From NCBI RefSeq assembly GCF_001894985.1, contig NZ_BCXG01000006.1, forward strand, positions 1 to 64,000: a stretch of 64,000 bases of DNA, given 5' to 3'. Of this stretch, positions 8,790 to 18,012 are shown in pieces. The translations under genes were made by a program, and so were the position numbers. The stretch is from Rhodococcus tukisamuensis NBRC 100609. Lineage in GTDB: Bacteria; Actinomycetota; Actinomycetes; Mycobacteriales; Mycobacteriaceae. Below the pieces are notes generated by a model that searched no databases, was not told the DNA's origin, and worked only from the letters and a program-made list of their open reading frames with translations. Numbering within the stretch: position 1 is the stretch's first letter; each line of letters starts with the position of its first letter.

Positions 8790-11700
8790 TGGCGCGGCTT
8801 CGCCAGGGGGAACGCCAGGGTCTCGCGGATGCTGCCGCCGGTGATCAGCATGACGACGCGGTCCACGCCCATGCCGAGGCCGCCGGTCGGGGGCATCGCA
8901 TGCTCGAGTGCCTGCAGGAAGTCCTCGTCCAGTTCCATGGCCTCCTCGTCGCCGCCCGCCGCCAGCATCGACTGCTCGGTGAGCCGTCGGCGTTGGTCCA
9001 CCGGGTCGGTGAGCTCGCTGTAGGCGGTGCCGAGTTCGATGCCCCAGGCCACCAGGTCCCACTTCGCGGCGACGCCGGGGATCGTCGGGTGCGGCCGGGT
9101 CAGGGGCGACATCGAGGTGGGGAAGTTGGTGTAGAAGGTCGGGAACTCCGTGTGGTCCTCCACCAGGTGCTCGTACATCGCCTGCGCGACGGCACCGGCG
9201 TCGGTGCTCGGCTGGTGCGGGATCTGGTGTTCCTCGCACAGTCGGAGCAGTTCGCGGACCGGGGTGGCCGGGGTGACCGCGACGCCGAGCTTCTCGGTGA
9301 CCGCGTCGTGCATGGTCTTGACGGGCCACTCTCCGGAGATGTCGACCTCGACCGGGGTGCCGTCGGGTCCGGGGCGCAGGATGACCTCCCGGCCGTGCGC
9401 GGCGACCGCGGCGGCCTGGATCAGCTCGCGGCACAGCACCATCATCTTCTCGTAGTCGCTGTGCGCCTCGTACGCCTCGAGGATCGTGAACTCCGGGTTG
9501 TGCTTGAAGTCGACGCCCTCGTTGCGGAACACCCGGCCGATCTCGAAGACCCGTTCCATGCCGGCCACGCAGAGCCGCTTGAGGTACAGCTCCGGGGCGA
9601 TCCGCAGGTACAGGTCCAGGTGGTAGGCGTTGATGTGGGTGTGGAACGGCGCCGCGTTGGCCCCGCCGTGCACCTGCTGCAGGATCGGGGTCTCCACCTC
9701 CAGGTACTGCCGCTGCGACAGCGAGTCGCGCAGGGACTTCACCACCGCGCTGCGGGCGACGAGGAGGTCGCGGGCCTCCCGGTTGACGGCGATGTCGACG
9801 TAGCGCTGCCGCACCCGGGACTCCGGGTCGGACAGGCCCTTCCACTTGTCCGGCAACGGGTGCAGGCACTTGCCGTTCATCCGCCAGTCCGCGGCCAGCA
9901 GCGACAGCTCGCCCTTGCGGCTGCGGCCGACGGTCCCGCTCACCTCGATCAGGTCGCCGAGGTCGAACTCGGCGGTGAACGCGTCGAGCCGGTCGCCCAC
10001 GGTGGTGCGGTCGAAGAGCACCTGGATGTCGCCGGACCAGTCCCGGACCACCGCGAACGCGACACCGCCGTACGAGCGGATCCGGATGATCCGCCCGGCC
10101 GCCCGAACCCTGGTGCCCTCCGGCGCACCGAGCGCCCCCGCGACGGTGTGGGTGGGTGGGTACGCGACCGGGTAGGCGTCGACACCCGCCGCGGTCAGCC
10201 GGTCCAGCTTGTCCATCCGCACCCGGACCTGCTCCGGCCGCCGGTGCCCGTTCTCGACGACCGTGCGGCCGCCGCTGCCGGCGCCGGTCGCGTTGGGCTC
10301 GTCGGGTGCGCTGCCGTCGGCGTGCAGCAGCCCCGTCGCCGTCAGCGCCGCGGGCACGGACTGGTGAGTTCCGGTGTGCTTGCTGATGTCTCGGCGGCCG
10401 AACCGGGGGAGGGTGACGAAGCCCTCCGCCACCGCGGAGGCCATGCCGACCTTCGGCAGCACCCGGTTGTCGGCGAAGCACAGGTATCGCGGTGCCCACT
10501 CCGGCTGGTACTTCACGTTGGAGCGGTACAGCGCCTCGAGCTGCCACCACTTGGAGAAGAAGAGCAGCACCGAGCGCCACACCCGCAGCACCGGACCGGC
10601 GCCGATCCGGGCGCCCTCCTCGAACACCGACCGGAACACCGCGAAGTTCAGCGAGATCCGGGTGATCCCGAACTTGTCGGCACCGGTCGCCAGTTCGGTG
10701 ACCATGAACTCCATGACGCCGTTGGGGGACTGGGGGTTTCGGCGCATCAGGTCCAGTGAGGCGCCGGTGGTGCCCCACGGCACCAGCGACAGCATGCCCA
10801 CCACGGTCTCCTCGGCGCCGTCGACCGCGGGGTCGGCCGGGGCGACGGCCTCCACCAGCAGGCAGTCGCCGTCGGTGGGGTCGCCGAGCCGGCCGAGGGC
10901 CATCGAGAACCCGCGCTCGGTCTCGGTGTCGCGCCAGGCGTCGGCGCGGGCGATCACCTTCGCCATGTCCTCCGGCGGGATGTCTCGGTGCCGACGGATC
11001 CGGGCGGTGATGTCGTGCTTGCGGATTCGGCTGACGGCCTGCCGGACCTGACGCATCTCGCGGCCGTGCAGGTCGAAGTCGCGGGTCTGCAGGATGGCCT
11101 CGTCGCCGAGTTGCAGGACGATGAGCCCGGCCCGGTTGTAGGCGGTGGCCCCGGCCTCGCTGGCGCCCATCACCGCCGGCGTCCAGCCGTAGGTGGAGGC
11201 CAGGTCCAGCCAGGCGTCCACCGCGTGCGGCCAGGCCTCCTCGTCCCCGATGGGGTCGCCGCTGGCCAGGCACACCCCGAGCTCCACCCGGTAGGTGACC
11301 GCGGCCTTGCCGCTGGGCGCGAACACCACCGCCTTGTCGCGCCGGGTGGCGAAGTACCCGAGCGAGTCGTCGCCGCCGGAGTGGGCGAGCAGCCCGCGCA
11401 GCGCCGACTCGTCCTCGCCGGTGAGCGCGTTCGTCGAGCGCTGCGACCGGAACAGCGTGATGACCGCGGCGAGCAGGGCCAGCGCGCCGAACAGGCCGAG
11501 CAGGGTGTTGACGAATCCGTGTGTGCGACCGTCGAACTGTTCGTTGTCGACCACGACGATGCCGGCGACGCGGTTGAGCGCCCACAGCAACCGCTGGTTC
11601 GGCGGCAGGGTCCCGGGGAAGAGTTCGACCAGGGCCCAGCCGAGCAGGGTGCCGACGGCGAGCCCGCCGACCAGCACGCCGAGGGCCTTCCACACCGCGC

Positions 11701-12160
11701 CGCGTCGCACCCGTGTGTAGAACTGTGGCCGCGCGGCGACGAGCAGGCCGATCACGACGAGGTGCACCACCAGCGCCACCCCGGCGTGCACGTTGCCCTC
11801 GGCGATCAGCACGGCCAGGTTCACCAGTGCGAACAGGGCCAGGTAGACGGTGAGCAGCCACCAGGCGATCCGCTTGCGGCTGGCCAGCGCCGCCGCGAGC
11901 AGCCCCAGCACCAGGGCCCAGGCGAAGCTGGTGTCGGGCGCGTCGAAGTAGTAGTTGTCGAGGTACTCGCGCGGCGTCCGGAGCAGGTACCGGAGCACGG
12001 GCGACAGGCTCCACGCGAACACCAGCGTCGCGTAGACCCCGAACACCACACCTGCGATGTGCGGGACCGCGGACAGCCTTCCGCCCCGTGCCCGCGCCAG
12101 TGGCCGGGCCGGCGGCACACTGGCGGCGACAGACGGTTCGATCGCGGTGCTCGGCGTCAT
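8786..12160 (-). CDS. lysX: LysX: bifunctional lysyl-phosphatidylglycerol/lysyl-tRNA synthetase
   Basis: A 1124-residue fusion protein. Residues about 35-260 form an MprF-like polytopic membrane region. Residues about 280-600 are the DUF2156 lysyl-phosphatidylglycerol synthase domain. From about 660 onward it is a class II lysyl-tRNA synthetase, with an OB-fold ([20 protein letters not shown]), a core containing [18 protein letters not shown], and motif 3 [12 protein letters not shown] near the end. It makes Lys-tRNA and moves lysine to phosphatidylglycerol, reducing negative surface charge and giving resistance to cationic peptides. Mycobacterial LysX is about 1170 residues. I prefer the ATG at 12160, which leaves a 145-bp divergent promoter region with the L,D-transpeptidase gene; upstream in-frame starts reach into that region. 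Confidence 0.92.
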   Translation of the reverse strand: MTPSTAIEPSVAASVPPARPLARARGGRLSAVPHIAGVVFGVYATLVFAWSLSPVLRYLLRTPREYLDNYYFDAPDTSFAWALVLGLLAAALASRKRIAWWLLTVYLALFALVNLAVLIAEGNVHAGVALVVHLVVIGLLVAARPQFYTRVRRGAVWKALGVLVGGLAVGTLLGWALVELFPGTLPPNQRLLWALNRVAGIVVVDNEQFDGRTHGFVNTLLGLFGALALLAAVITLFRSQRSTNALTGEDESALRGLLAHSGGDDSLGYFATRRDKAVVFAPSGKAAVTYRVELGVCLASGDPIGDEEAWPHAVDAWLDLASTYGWTPAVMGASEAGATAYNRAGLIVLQLGDEAILQTRDFDLHGREMRQVRQAVSRIRKHDITARIRRHRDIPPEDMAKVIARADAWRDTETERGFSMALGRLGDPTDGDCLLVEAVAPADPAVDGAEETVVGMLSLVPWGTTGASLDLMRRNPQSPNGVMEFMVTELATGADKFGITRISLNFAVFRSVFEEGARIGAGPVLRVWRSVLLFFSKWWQLEALYRSNVKYQPEWAPRYLCFADNRVLPKVGMASAVAEGFVTLPRFGRRDISKHTGTHQSVPAALTATGLLHADGSAPDEPNATGAGSGGRTVVENGHRRPEQVRVRMDKLDRLTAAGVDAYPVAYPPTHTVAGALGAPEGTRVRAAGRIIRIRSYGGVAFAVVRDWSGDIQVLFDRTTVGDRLDAFTAEFDLGDLIEVSGTVGRSRKGELSLLAADWRMNGKCLHPLPDKWKGLSDPESRVRQRYVDIAVNREARDLLVARSAVVKSLRDSLSQRQYLEVETPILQQVHGGANAAPFHTHINAYHLDLYLRIAPELYLKRLCVAGMERVFEIGRVFRNEGVDFKHNPEFTILEAYEAHSDYEKMMVLCRELIQAAAVAAHGREVILRPGPDGTPVEVDISGEWPVKTMHDAVTEKLGVAVTPATPVRELLRLCEEHQIPHQPSTDAGAVAQAMYEHLVEDHTEFPTFYTNFPTSMSPLTRPHPTIPGVAAKWDLVAWGIELGTAYSELTDPVDQRRRLTEQSMLAAGGDEEAMELDEDFLQALEHAMPPTGGLGMGVDRVVMLITGGSIRETLAFPLAKPRQ

Positions 12161-12305
12161 GACATCCAGTGTGATGCCTACGACTGTGAGCCGCGGCTGT
12201 AAGCGGCGTGTCGAGCCGTTCTGTACGGTTTCGGCCCTGTTCCGGTGCCGGTCGGAGTGCTTGACTGGAGGGGTTAGCCGCGTCATCTCGAAGGGCGGTA
12301 CCGCC

Positions 12306-12809
12306 ATGGGGAGGAAGCGACACGGTGCGCGGGTTCTTCTCGCCGTTGCTGCGCTGGTGCTGTTCGAGGTCGGTGGGGCGGCGGGGGTGGCCTCCGCGGG
12401 GTCGAGAACCCAGGCCGGCGGCTCGGTGTCGGCCGTCGCCGACGTCTCGACGCATCAGTTCACGGTCAGCATCGGCGGGCAGGTGGTCAGGGTGATGCCC
12501 GCGTCGATGGGCAAGCCCGGACACGAGACGCCGCTCGGCACCTTCCACGTCATGGAGAAGTTCCGGGACATGGTGATGGATTCGTCGACCTACGGGGTGC
12601 CCGTGGACGCGCCGGAGGGCTACCGGCTCTACGTCGAGTACGCGGTCCGTCTCACCTCGGGGGGCATCTTCGTCCACGGCGCACCCTGGTCCGTCGACTC
12701 ACAGGGATACGAGAACGTCAGCCACGGCTGCATCAACCTGAGCACCGAGAACGCCGCGTGGTTCTTCGAGAACGTCGAGGTGGGTGACCCCGTCACCGTC
12801 GTGGGTTGA
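12306..12809 (+). CDS. Short secreted L,D-transpeptidase (YkuD domain)
   Basis: A 167-residue protein with a signal peptide (residues 1-31, ending VASA) and a single YkuD domain. The catalytic motif SHGCINLS spans 139-146, with Cys142 as nucleophile, His140 beside it and His124 in FVHGAPWS. It would form 3-3 cross-links in peptidoglycan or attach proteins to it. It lacks the Ig-like domains of the large mycobacterial Ldt enzymes. The ATG at 12306 follows AAGGGCGG. It is divergent from lysX, so both genes at this junction act on the cell envelope. Confidence 0.85.
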   Translation: MGRKRHGARVLLAVAALVLFEVGGAAGVASAGSRTQAGGSVSAVADVSTHQFTVSIGGQVVRVMPASMGKPGHETPLGTFHVMEKFRDMVMDSSTYGVPVDAPEGYRLYVEYAVRLTSGGIFVHGAPWSVDSQGYENVSHGCINLSTENAAWFFENVEVGDPVTVVG

Positions 12810-12868
12810 CGCGTCGCCGGCAGGGGGTCGCGCGGGCGGCGGGCCGGCATCCGCGGGAGGATGGGGGC

Positions 12869-13090
12869 ATGTCCGAAACCTTCGACGTCCCCATCCGCGA
12901 CGAGTCCATCCGGCTCGGTCAGTTCCTCAAGCTGGCCAGCCTCATCGAGTCCGGAGCGGAGGCCAAGGAGGTCATCGCCGACGGGATGGTCTCGGTCAAC
13001 GGCGAGGTCGAGGTCCGCCGCGGCCGGCAGCTCAAGCGGGGCGACGTGGTGTCGATCGGCGAGACCAGCGCGCGGGTCGCCCACTTCTGA
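12869..13090 (+). CDS. S4-domain RNA-binding protein
   Basis: A 73-residue single S4 domain resembling the YbcJ group. It contains IRLGQFLKLASLIESGAEAK, then VIADGMVSVNGEVEVRRGRQ and the LKRGDVV loop. Such proteins bind structured RNA, often ribosomal RNA or tRNA. The ATG follows GGGAGG. It lies 59 bp after the transpeptidase gene on the same strand and precedes a strong hairpin. Confidence 0.85.
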   Translation: MSETFDVPIRDESIRLGQFLKLASLIESGAEAKEVIADGMVSVNGEVEVRRGRQLKRGDVVSIGETSARVAHF

Positions 13091-13105
13091 AGCCTTCGCG
13101 TCAAA

Positions 13106-13168
13106 CGCCGAACGGGTGGTTACCGGGGTCGGCTCTCGGCCGATGCCCCGGCAACCGCCCGTTCGGCG
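13106..13168. terminator. Bidirectional terminator hairpin
   Basis: CGCCGAACGGG near 13106 pairs with CCCGTTCGGCG ending at 13168. The stem continues inward through TACCGGGG/CCCCGG and GTCGG/CCGA. It lies between the convergent S4 and rraA genes. Confidence 0.75.
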
Positions 13169-13175
13169 GTAGCGC

Positions 13176-13655
13176 TCAGTCCTCCGCGCGGACGACGACG
13201 CCGTCGTGGTCGCTGTAGACCGTCTCGCCCGGGTTGAAGGTGACGCCGCCGAAGCTGACCGGGACGTTCTTCTCGCCGGAACCGGTCTGGGTGCTCTTGC
13301 GCGGGTTGGTGCCGAGGGCCTTGATGCCGATCTCGAGGGTGCGCAGGATCGCCGAGTCCCGCACCGCGCCGTTCACGATGACACCGGCCCAGCCGTTGCT
13401 CACGCCGCGTCCGCCGATGATGTCGCCGACCAGCGCGGTGTGGATGCTCGCGTCACCGTCGACCACCAGGACGCCGCCGTTGCCCGGCTCGCCCAGGGTC
13501 TGCTTCACCAGCAGGTTGTCCTGGAAGCACTTGATGGTGGTGATGCGCCCGGAAAACGTTGCGTGGCCGCCGAACTGGATGAACTGGGTGTCGCAGCTGC
13601 GGATCTCGGGGCCGATCTCGTCGGCCAGGTCAGCGGTCGCCACGGGCTCGCTCAT
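13176..13655 (-). CDS. rraA: RraA family protein
   Basis: A 159-residue protein of the RraA fold. It contains [13 protein letters not shown], then [18 protein letters not shown] and [14 protein letters not shown], typical of RraA. E. coli RraA binds RNase E and inhibits its activity; other members are 4-hydroxy-4-methyl-2-oxoglutarate aldolases, and the usual aldolase G-D-x20-R-D pattern can be seen here. Which activity applies cannot be decided from the sequence. Confidence 0.85.
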   Translation of the reverse strand: MSEPVATADLADEIGPEIRSCDTQFIQFGGHATFSGRITTIKCFQDNLLVKQTLGEPGNGGVLVVDGDASIHTALVGDIIGGRGVSNGWAGVIVNGAVRDSAILRTLEIGIKALGTNPRKSTQTGSGEKNVPVSFGGVTFNPGETVYSDHDGVVVRAED

Positions 13656-13702
13656 GTGTTGTCCCCTTCGTCGGTGTGCCCGTACACCCTAGTTCGCGGG
13701 GC

Positions 13703-14092
13703 TCAGTTGTCGCCACGGCCATGGCGGCGTTCGTAGTCGTCGCGGGTGTCGGTGGCGCGGCGCTGCGCCTTCGCGTCGAGCAGTTCGGGGTCGAGGCCGT
13801 GACTGAGCAGGCGGTGGCGCCGGTAGATGTTCATCAGCGCGACCGCGAAGTACAGCACCGGGAACAGCAGCAGCGCCATCATGGCGAGCGGGATCCACCG
13901 CTCACCGGGGATGAGCAGGTAGAACGCCGCGAACAGCGGGATCAGCGGGATCGTGAAGCGCAGCACGTACCGCGTCATAGCCCCGGGCCCGACGAGGTCG
14001 TTTCGCACCCAGTCCTGCATGGACTCGGGCAGGACGCCGCCGAACAGGTACCGGAGGTACTGGCCGAGGTTGGGTTTGCGCTGGTCGGGCAT
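13703..14092 (-). CDS. DUF5313 membrane protein
   Basis: A 129-residue protein that starts KPNLGQYLRYLFGGVLP, the signature of the DUF5313 family confined to Mycobacteriales. Two hydrophobic helices follow (about residues 43-62 and 68-88), then a charged C-terminus ending YERRHGRGDN. The function is unknown. It lies upstream of rraA on the same strand. Confidence 0.75.
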   Translation of the reverse strand: MPDQRKPNLGQYLRYLFGGVLPESMQDWVRNDLVGPGAMTRYVLRFTIPLIPLFAAFYLLIPGERWIPLAMMALLLFPVLYFAVALMNIYRRHRLLSHGLDPELLDAKAQRRATDTRDDYERRHGRGDN

Positions 14093-14189
14093 CTTCCCAG
14101 GGTAGGACCTGGCGGGTGATCCACGTCCGCCGACCCGGACGCGGAGGTACCGATCCCGGGTCGGCGGACGTGCCCGGCACGACTGATCG

Positions 14190-14969
14190 CTACTGACCGT
14201 TGCGGGCGGCGTTCGCCACGATCACGTCGTGCACGTACTGCGCGAGGCCGGGTGCGATGTCGTCGTAGTGCTTGCGGAACCTTTCGTCCGACACGTAGGT
14301 CTGGGCGATGCACACCTGCATGTCGTAGCCGCAGTCGTAGTGTCGCCGAATGCCCGCGAGGTGCCGCTCGGCCAGGGCCGCCGCCCGGTCGGCGCCGGCG
14401 GGAACGCCCTCGGTCAGTGCCGCGGCGAGGTCGGCCTCGAGCGCGTCGGCCTCCGTCTTGATCTGCTGCCAGTCGGCCTTGCTGAACTTCGCAGATCGGG
14501 CCTGCGACTGCTTCCAGGCATCGGTCTCACCCCAACGCTGCTCGGCCTCGGCGGCGTACTCCTCGCCCAGCCAGTCGTCGCCGAAGATCTCCCGCTGCTC
14601 CGCGGGGGTCAACTGAATTCCCATCGTCTGTGCCTCCATCAACTTCTCTACGGCTGCGGCCATCTGGTGCAGGCGATCAATCCGTTGTTCCAACAACTTT
14701 CGCTGTCGCCGTAGGTGCGCCATCGCATCGACGGACGGATCGTCGAGGAGAGCCGAAATCTCCTCGAGGGGGAATCCGAGCTCCCGGTAGGTCAGCACCC
14801 GGTGTAGTCGCTCGACATCTGCCCCCGAGTAACTGCGGTAGCCGGACGGCGTCCGACCGGACGGCGCGACCAACCCGATCTCGTCGTAGTGGTGCAGTGT
14901 TCGCACGCTCACTCCGACCAGCCGGGCAACCTCGCCGACCGTCAGCCTGGACTCCCTGTTCTCGCTCAC
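14190..14969 (-). CDS. MerR family regulator with TipAS domain
   Basis: A 259-residue regulator. Residues 8-77 are a MerR winged helix (TVGEVARLVGVSVRTLHHYD, then YRSYSGADVERL), followed by a dimerisation coiled coil at about 85-112. The rest is a TipAS ligand-binding domain, recognised by FGDDWLGEEYAAEAEQRWG and HYDCGYDMQVC. TipAL proteins are activated by thiopeptides and other small molecules and switch on multidrug-resistance genes. The GTG at 14969 is used because no ATG fits the HTH start. It lies 47 bp downstream of the cyclase operon. Confidence 0.85.
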   Translation of the reverse strand: MSENRESRLTVGEVARLVGVSVRTLHHYDEIGLVAPSGRTPSGYRSYSGADVERLHRVLTYRELGFPLEEISALLDDPSVDAMAHLRRQRKLLEQRIDRLHQMAAAVEKLMEAQTMGIQLTPAEQREIFGDDWLGEEYAAEAEQRWGETDAWKQSQARSAKFSKADWQQIKTEADALEADLAAALTEGVPAGADRAAALAERHLAGIRRHYDCGYDMQVCIAQTYVSDERFRKHYDDIAPGLAQYVHDVIVANAARNGQ

Positions 14970-15016
14970 ACCGGAGACGATGCAGCCTCCCGTCGCGTGA
15001 GGGTCAAGTGGCGCCG

Positions 15017-16501
15017 TCAATGTGCATTCCGCCGCTGCCGGGCGTTGCCGACGCTGAGCGCGGCGCGGAGCAGTCCGGGGGCGCGCTTGGCGGTACGGAG
15101 CACGGCGCGGTCGATCATGCCGAGGCTCGGCGGGTTTCGGGGAACGGTCCGCGTCGGGTGATCGGTGCCGGCGAGCGCGTAGAGGGGCCAGCTCCCGGGT
15201 ATGCCCTTCAGTTGTCGTTCCCCACGGTCGGTGAACGACAACCCCGAACCCACGACGAGGTCGCGGACGGCGCGCGAGACCAGCACCTCGCCGGGACCGG
15301 CGTCGGCCCTGATCCGGGCGCCGGTGTGCACGGTCATCCCGGTGATCTCCGGGCCGGCGCGCTCGACCGGGCCGGTGTGGACCCCGGCCCGGACCTCGAT
15401 GCCCAGCGCGTGCGCGCCGAGGCAGATCTGCCGGGCGCACCGGACCGCGGCCACCGGGCCGTCGAAGGTGCTGAAGGTGCCGTCGCCGGTCACGTTGACC
15501 ACTCGTCCGCCGGCCCGCTCGACGGTGTCCCGGACTTCGCGTTCGTGGGTGGCACGCAGGGAGGCGTATTTCGAATCGCCAATGTGGGCAAGGACTTCGG
15601 TTGATCCGACGATGTCGGTGAACAGCACCGCGGCGAGGAACCGGTCCGCGTCGGCGGGGCGGTGCGCGCCGGTGGCGACCTCCTCGACGTGGTCGAGGAC
15701 CGGTGTCCACGCCTCGCCCAGCGAGGCGCCCGGCGGGGCTGGTGGGAGCAGGTGGAACCGGCCGTGTGGGATCAGGTCCGCGACATGGCGGGCGGCGGCC
15801 CGCGGGACCGGGCTGTCGGGGACCAGCAATACCCGGGCCGGACACTGGACCGACGGCAGCACCTGCGTGTAGTCGAGTCGGAAGATCCACTCGAGGTTGG
15901 CGCGCGCGGTGGCCGGGGGCGCGGAGCAGCGCTCGAGCAGCGCCATCAGCCGCCGGTTGTAGGGCGAGTCCACCGCCGGGTCCCACAGTGCCGTGCTGTT
16001 TCCCGAACCCCATGTCTCGGCGGCTGCGCGCCACCCCTCGACGTACCGCGCCACCTCGCCCGGGTCCCAGCCGGAGGGTGGGTGGTCTGCGTCGACGAGG
16101 CTCTCGGCGAACGGCTGGATCAGCACGAGCCCGGTGACCCGCTCGGGCTCGCGTGCGGCGAGCAGGCAGAGCGCGGCGCAGGTGCTGGCGACGCCTACCA
16201 GCGTGGCCCGCTGTATCCCGACCTGGTCCATGACCGCGAGGACGTCGCTGACCTGCTCGTCGAGGGTGGGCACGTGGTCGACGGGGTCGGACAGGCCGAG
16301 GCCACGACGCTGGAAGTGCACGGTTCGGCCGAAGGTGGACCCGCGTTCCATCAGGTAGTGGATCTGCGGGTCGGTCCACAGCAGGTCGAGGTGCATGTTC
16401 AACTCGAAGAACCACACCACGTCGAGGTCCCCGCCGCCCATCACCTGGTACGCGAGCGCGCTGCCCTCGCGGTCGACGTACTGGACCTCCGGGGAATCCA
16501 T
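15017..16501 (-). CDS. Hydrolase-like/class III cyclase fusion, copy 1
   Basis: A 494-residue protein. Residues 1-280 form an alpha/beta-hydrolase-like domain; about 285-450 form a class III adenylate/guanylate cyclase domain. The two metal-binding aspartates are visible in VLFTDIVGSTE and TGDGTFSTFDG. At the transition-state helix the sequence is MTVHTGARI: the arginine is kept but the usual asparagine is histidine. The hydrolase elbow reads VGVASTCA rather than GxSxG, so the N-terminal half probably senses a ligand rather than catalysing. Its ATG overlaps the stop of copy 2 by one base (TGATG). It is the last of three coupled paralogues. Confidence 0.85.
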   Translation of the reverse strand: MDSPEVQYVDREGSALAYQVMGGGDLDVVWFFELNMHLDLLWTDPQIHYLMERGSTFGRTVHFQRRGLGLSDPVDHVPTLDEQVSDVLAVMDQVGIQRATLVGVASTCAALCLLAAREPERVTGLVLIQPFAESLVDADHPPSGWDPGEVARYVEGWRAAAETWGSGNSTALWDPAVDSPYNRRLMALLERCSAPPATARANLEWIFRLDYTQVLPSVQCPARVLLVPDSPVPRAAARHVADLIPHGRFHLLPPAPPGASLGEAWTPVLDHVEEVATGAHRPADADRFLAAVLFTDIVGSTEVLAHIGDSKYASLRATHEREVRDTVERAGGRVVNVTGDGTFSTFDGPVAAVRCARQICLGAHALGIEVRAGVHTGPVERAGPEITGMTVHTGARIRADAGPGEVLVSRAVRDLVVGSGLSFTDRGERQLKGIPGSWPLYALAGTDHPTRTVPRNPPSLGMIDRAVLRTAKRAPGLLRAALSVGNARQRRNAH

Positions 16502-18012
16502 CAGTCCAGGTTAGTCGCCGTCCCGCGGCGGCGGGAGGTTCGCCGCTGCGCCGCGTTGGCGACGGTGGCGACGGTGCGCAGCAGCCGCGGGGCGCGCCGG
16601 GCCAGGCGCAGTACCGAACGGTCGAACATGTTGGGACTCGGATGGTTTCGTTCCAGCAGCGGGGTGGGGAGGATCGTGTCGTCGAGTGCGTACAGCGACC
16701 ACCGGCCGGGTACGCCCTTGAGTTCGTGGAGGTCGCGGTCGACGAAGGAGAGCCCGGATCCCGCGACGAGGTCGCGGACGGCGCGCGAGACCAGCACCTC
16801 GCCGGGACCGGCGGCGGCGCCGATCCGGGCGCCGGCGTGCACGGTCATCCCGGTGATCTCCGGGCCTGCCCGTTCGACCGGGCCGACGTGCACGCCGGCC
16901 CGGACCTCGATACCCAGCGATCCGGCGCCGCCGCAGATTCGATGGGCGCACCGGACCGCGGCCACGGGGCCGTCGAAGGTGCTGAAGGTGCCGTCGCCGG
17001 TCACTTTGACCACCCGTCCGCCGCCCTGCTCCACCTCGTCACGGACCTCACGTTCGTGCGCGGCGAGCAGTGCGGTGTACTTCGAATCACCTATGCGGGC
17101 AAGGACTTCGGTGGATCCGACAATGTCGGTGAACAGCACCGCGGCGAGGAACCGGTCCGCGTCCGTCGGGCGGTGTACTCCGGTGGCGATCTCCTCGACA
17201 TGGTCGAGGACCGGTGTCCACGCCTCGCCCAGCGAGGCACCCGGCGGGGCTGGTGGCAGCAGGTGGAACCGGCCGTGCGGGATCAGGTCCGCGACGTGCC
17301 TGGCGGAGCGTCGGGGGACGGGGCTGTCGGGGACCAGCAACACGCGCGTCGGACACTGGATGGACGGCAGTACCTGGGTGAAGTCGAGTCGGAAGGTCCA
17401 CTCGAGATGCGTGCGCGCGGTGGACGGGGGTGCGGAACAGCGCTCGAGCAGTGCCATCAGCCTGCGGTTGTAGGGCGAGTCCACCGCCGGGTCCCAGATC
17501 CCCGTGCTGTTTCCGGACCCCCACGTTTCGGCGGCCGCGCGCCACCCCGTGACGAATCTTTCGACCTCTTCCGGGTCCCAGCCGAAGGGCGGGCGGTCCG
17601 TGTCGAGGAGGCTCTCGCCCAACGGTTGGACGAGGACCAGGCCGGTGACGCGTTCGGGTGCCCGGGCGGCGAGCACGCTGACGGCGGCGCAGGTGCTGGC
17701 CATGCCTACCAGCGTGGCCCGCTGTATCCCGACCTCGTCCATGACCGCGAGGAGGTCGCTGACCTGCTCGTCGAGGGTCGGCACCCGGTCGACCGGGTCG
17801 GAGAGCCCGAGCCCACGCCGCTGGAAGTAGGTGGTCCGCGCGAAGGTGGATCCGCGTTCCATCAGGTAGTGGACGTGCGGGTCGGTCCACATCAGGTCCA
17901 GGTGCAGGTTGAACTCGAAGAACCAGACCACGTCCAGGTCCCCGTCGCCCACCACCTGGTACGCGAGCGCACTGCCCTCGCGGTCGACGTACTGGATCTC
18001 CGGGGGATCCAT
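16501..18012 (-). CDS. Hydrolase-like/class III cyclase fusion, copy 2
   Basis: A 503-residue paralogue with the same two-domain order. The cyclase motifs are VLFTDIVGSTEVLARIGDSK and KVTGDGTFSTFDGP, with MTVHAGARI at the catalytic helix. The hydrolase elbow is VGMASTCA, again without the nucleophile pattern. Much of the protein is identical to copy 1. The start ATG at 18012 overlaps the TGA of copy 3, and its own TGA overlaps the ATG of copy 1, so the three are translated as a coupled set. The C-terminus RTSRRRGTAT is basic. Confidence 0.85.
   Translation of the reverse strand: MDPPEIQYVDREGSALAYQVVGDGDLDVVWFFEFNLHLDLMWTDPHVHYLMERGSTFARTTYFQRRGLGLSDPVDRVPTLDEQVSDLLAVMDEVGIQRATLVGMASTCAAVSVLAARAPERVTGLVLVQPLGESLLDTDRPPFGWDPEEVERFVTGWRAAAETWGSGNSTGIWDPAVDSPYNRRLMALLERCSAPPSTARTHLEWTFRLDFTQVLPSIQCPTRVLLVPDSPVPRRSARHVADLIPHGRFHLLPPAPPGASLGEAWTPVLDHVEEIATGVHRPTDADRFLAAVLFTDIVGSTEVLARIGDSKYTALLAAHEREVRDEVEQGGGRVVKVTGDGTFSTFDGPVAAVRCAHRICGGAGSLGIEVRAGVHVGPVERAGPEITGMTVHAGARIGAAAGPGEVLVSRAVRDLVAGSGLSFVDRDLHELKGVPGRWSLYALDDTILPTPLLERNHPSPNMFDRSVLRLARRAPRLLRTVATVANAAQRRTSRRRGTATNLD

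Noticed and set aside
8789-10759. A 656-codon plus-strand frame opposite lysX
   Set aside because: It is a shadow; composition is rich in R, G, V, Q and H with no domain, while lysX on the other strand is clearly coding.
8037-12677. A 1546-codon minus-strand frame
   Set aside because: Only the last 250 codons (DUF998 protein) are real. The rest is a shadow of lysX in another frame.
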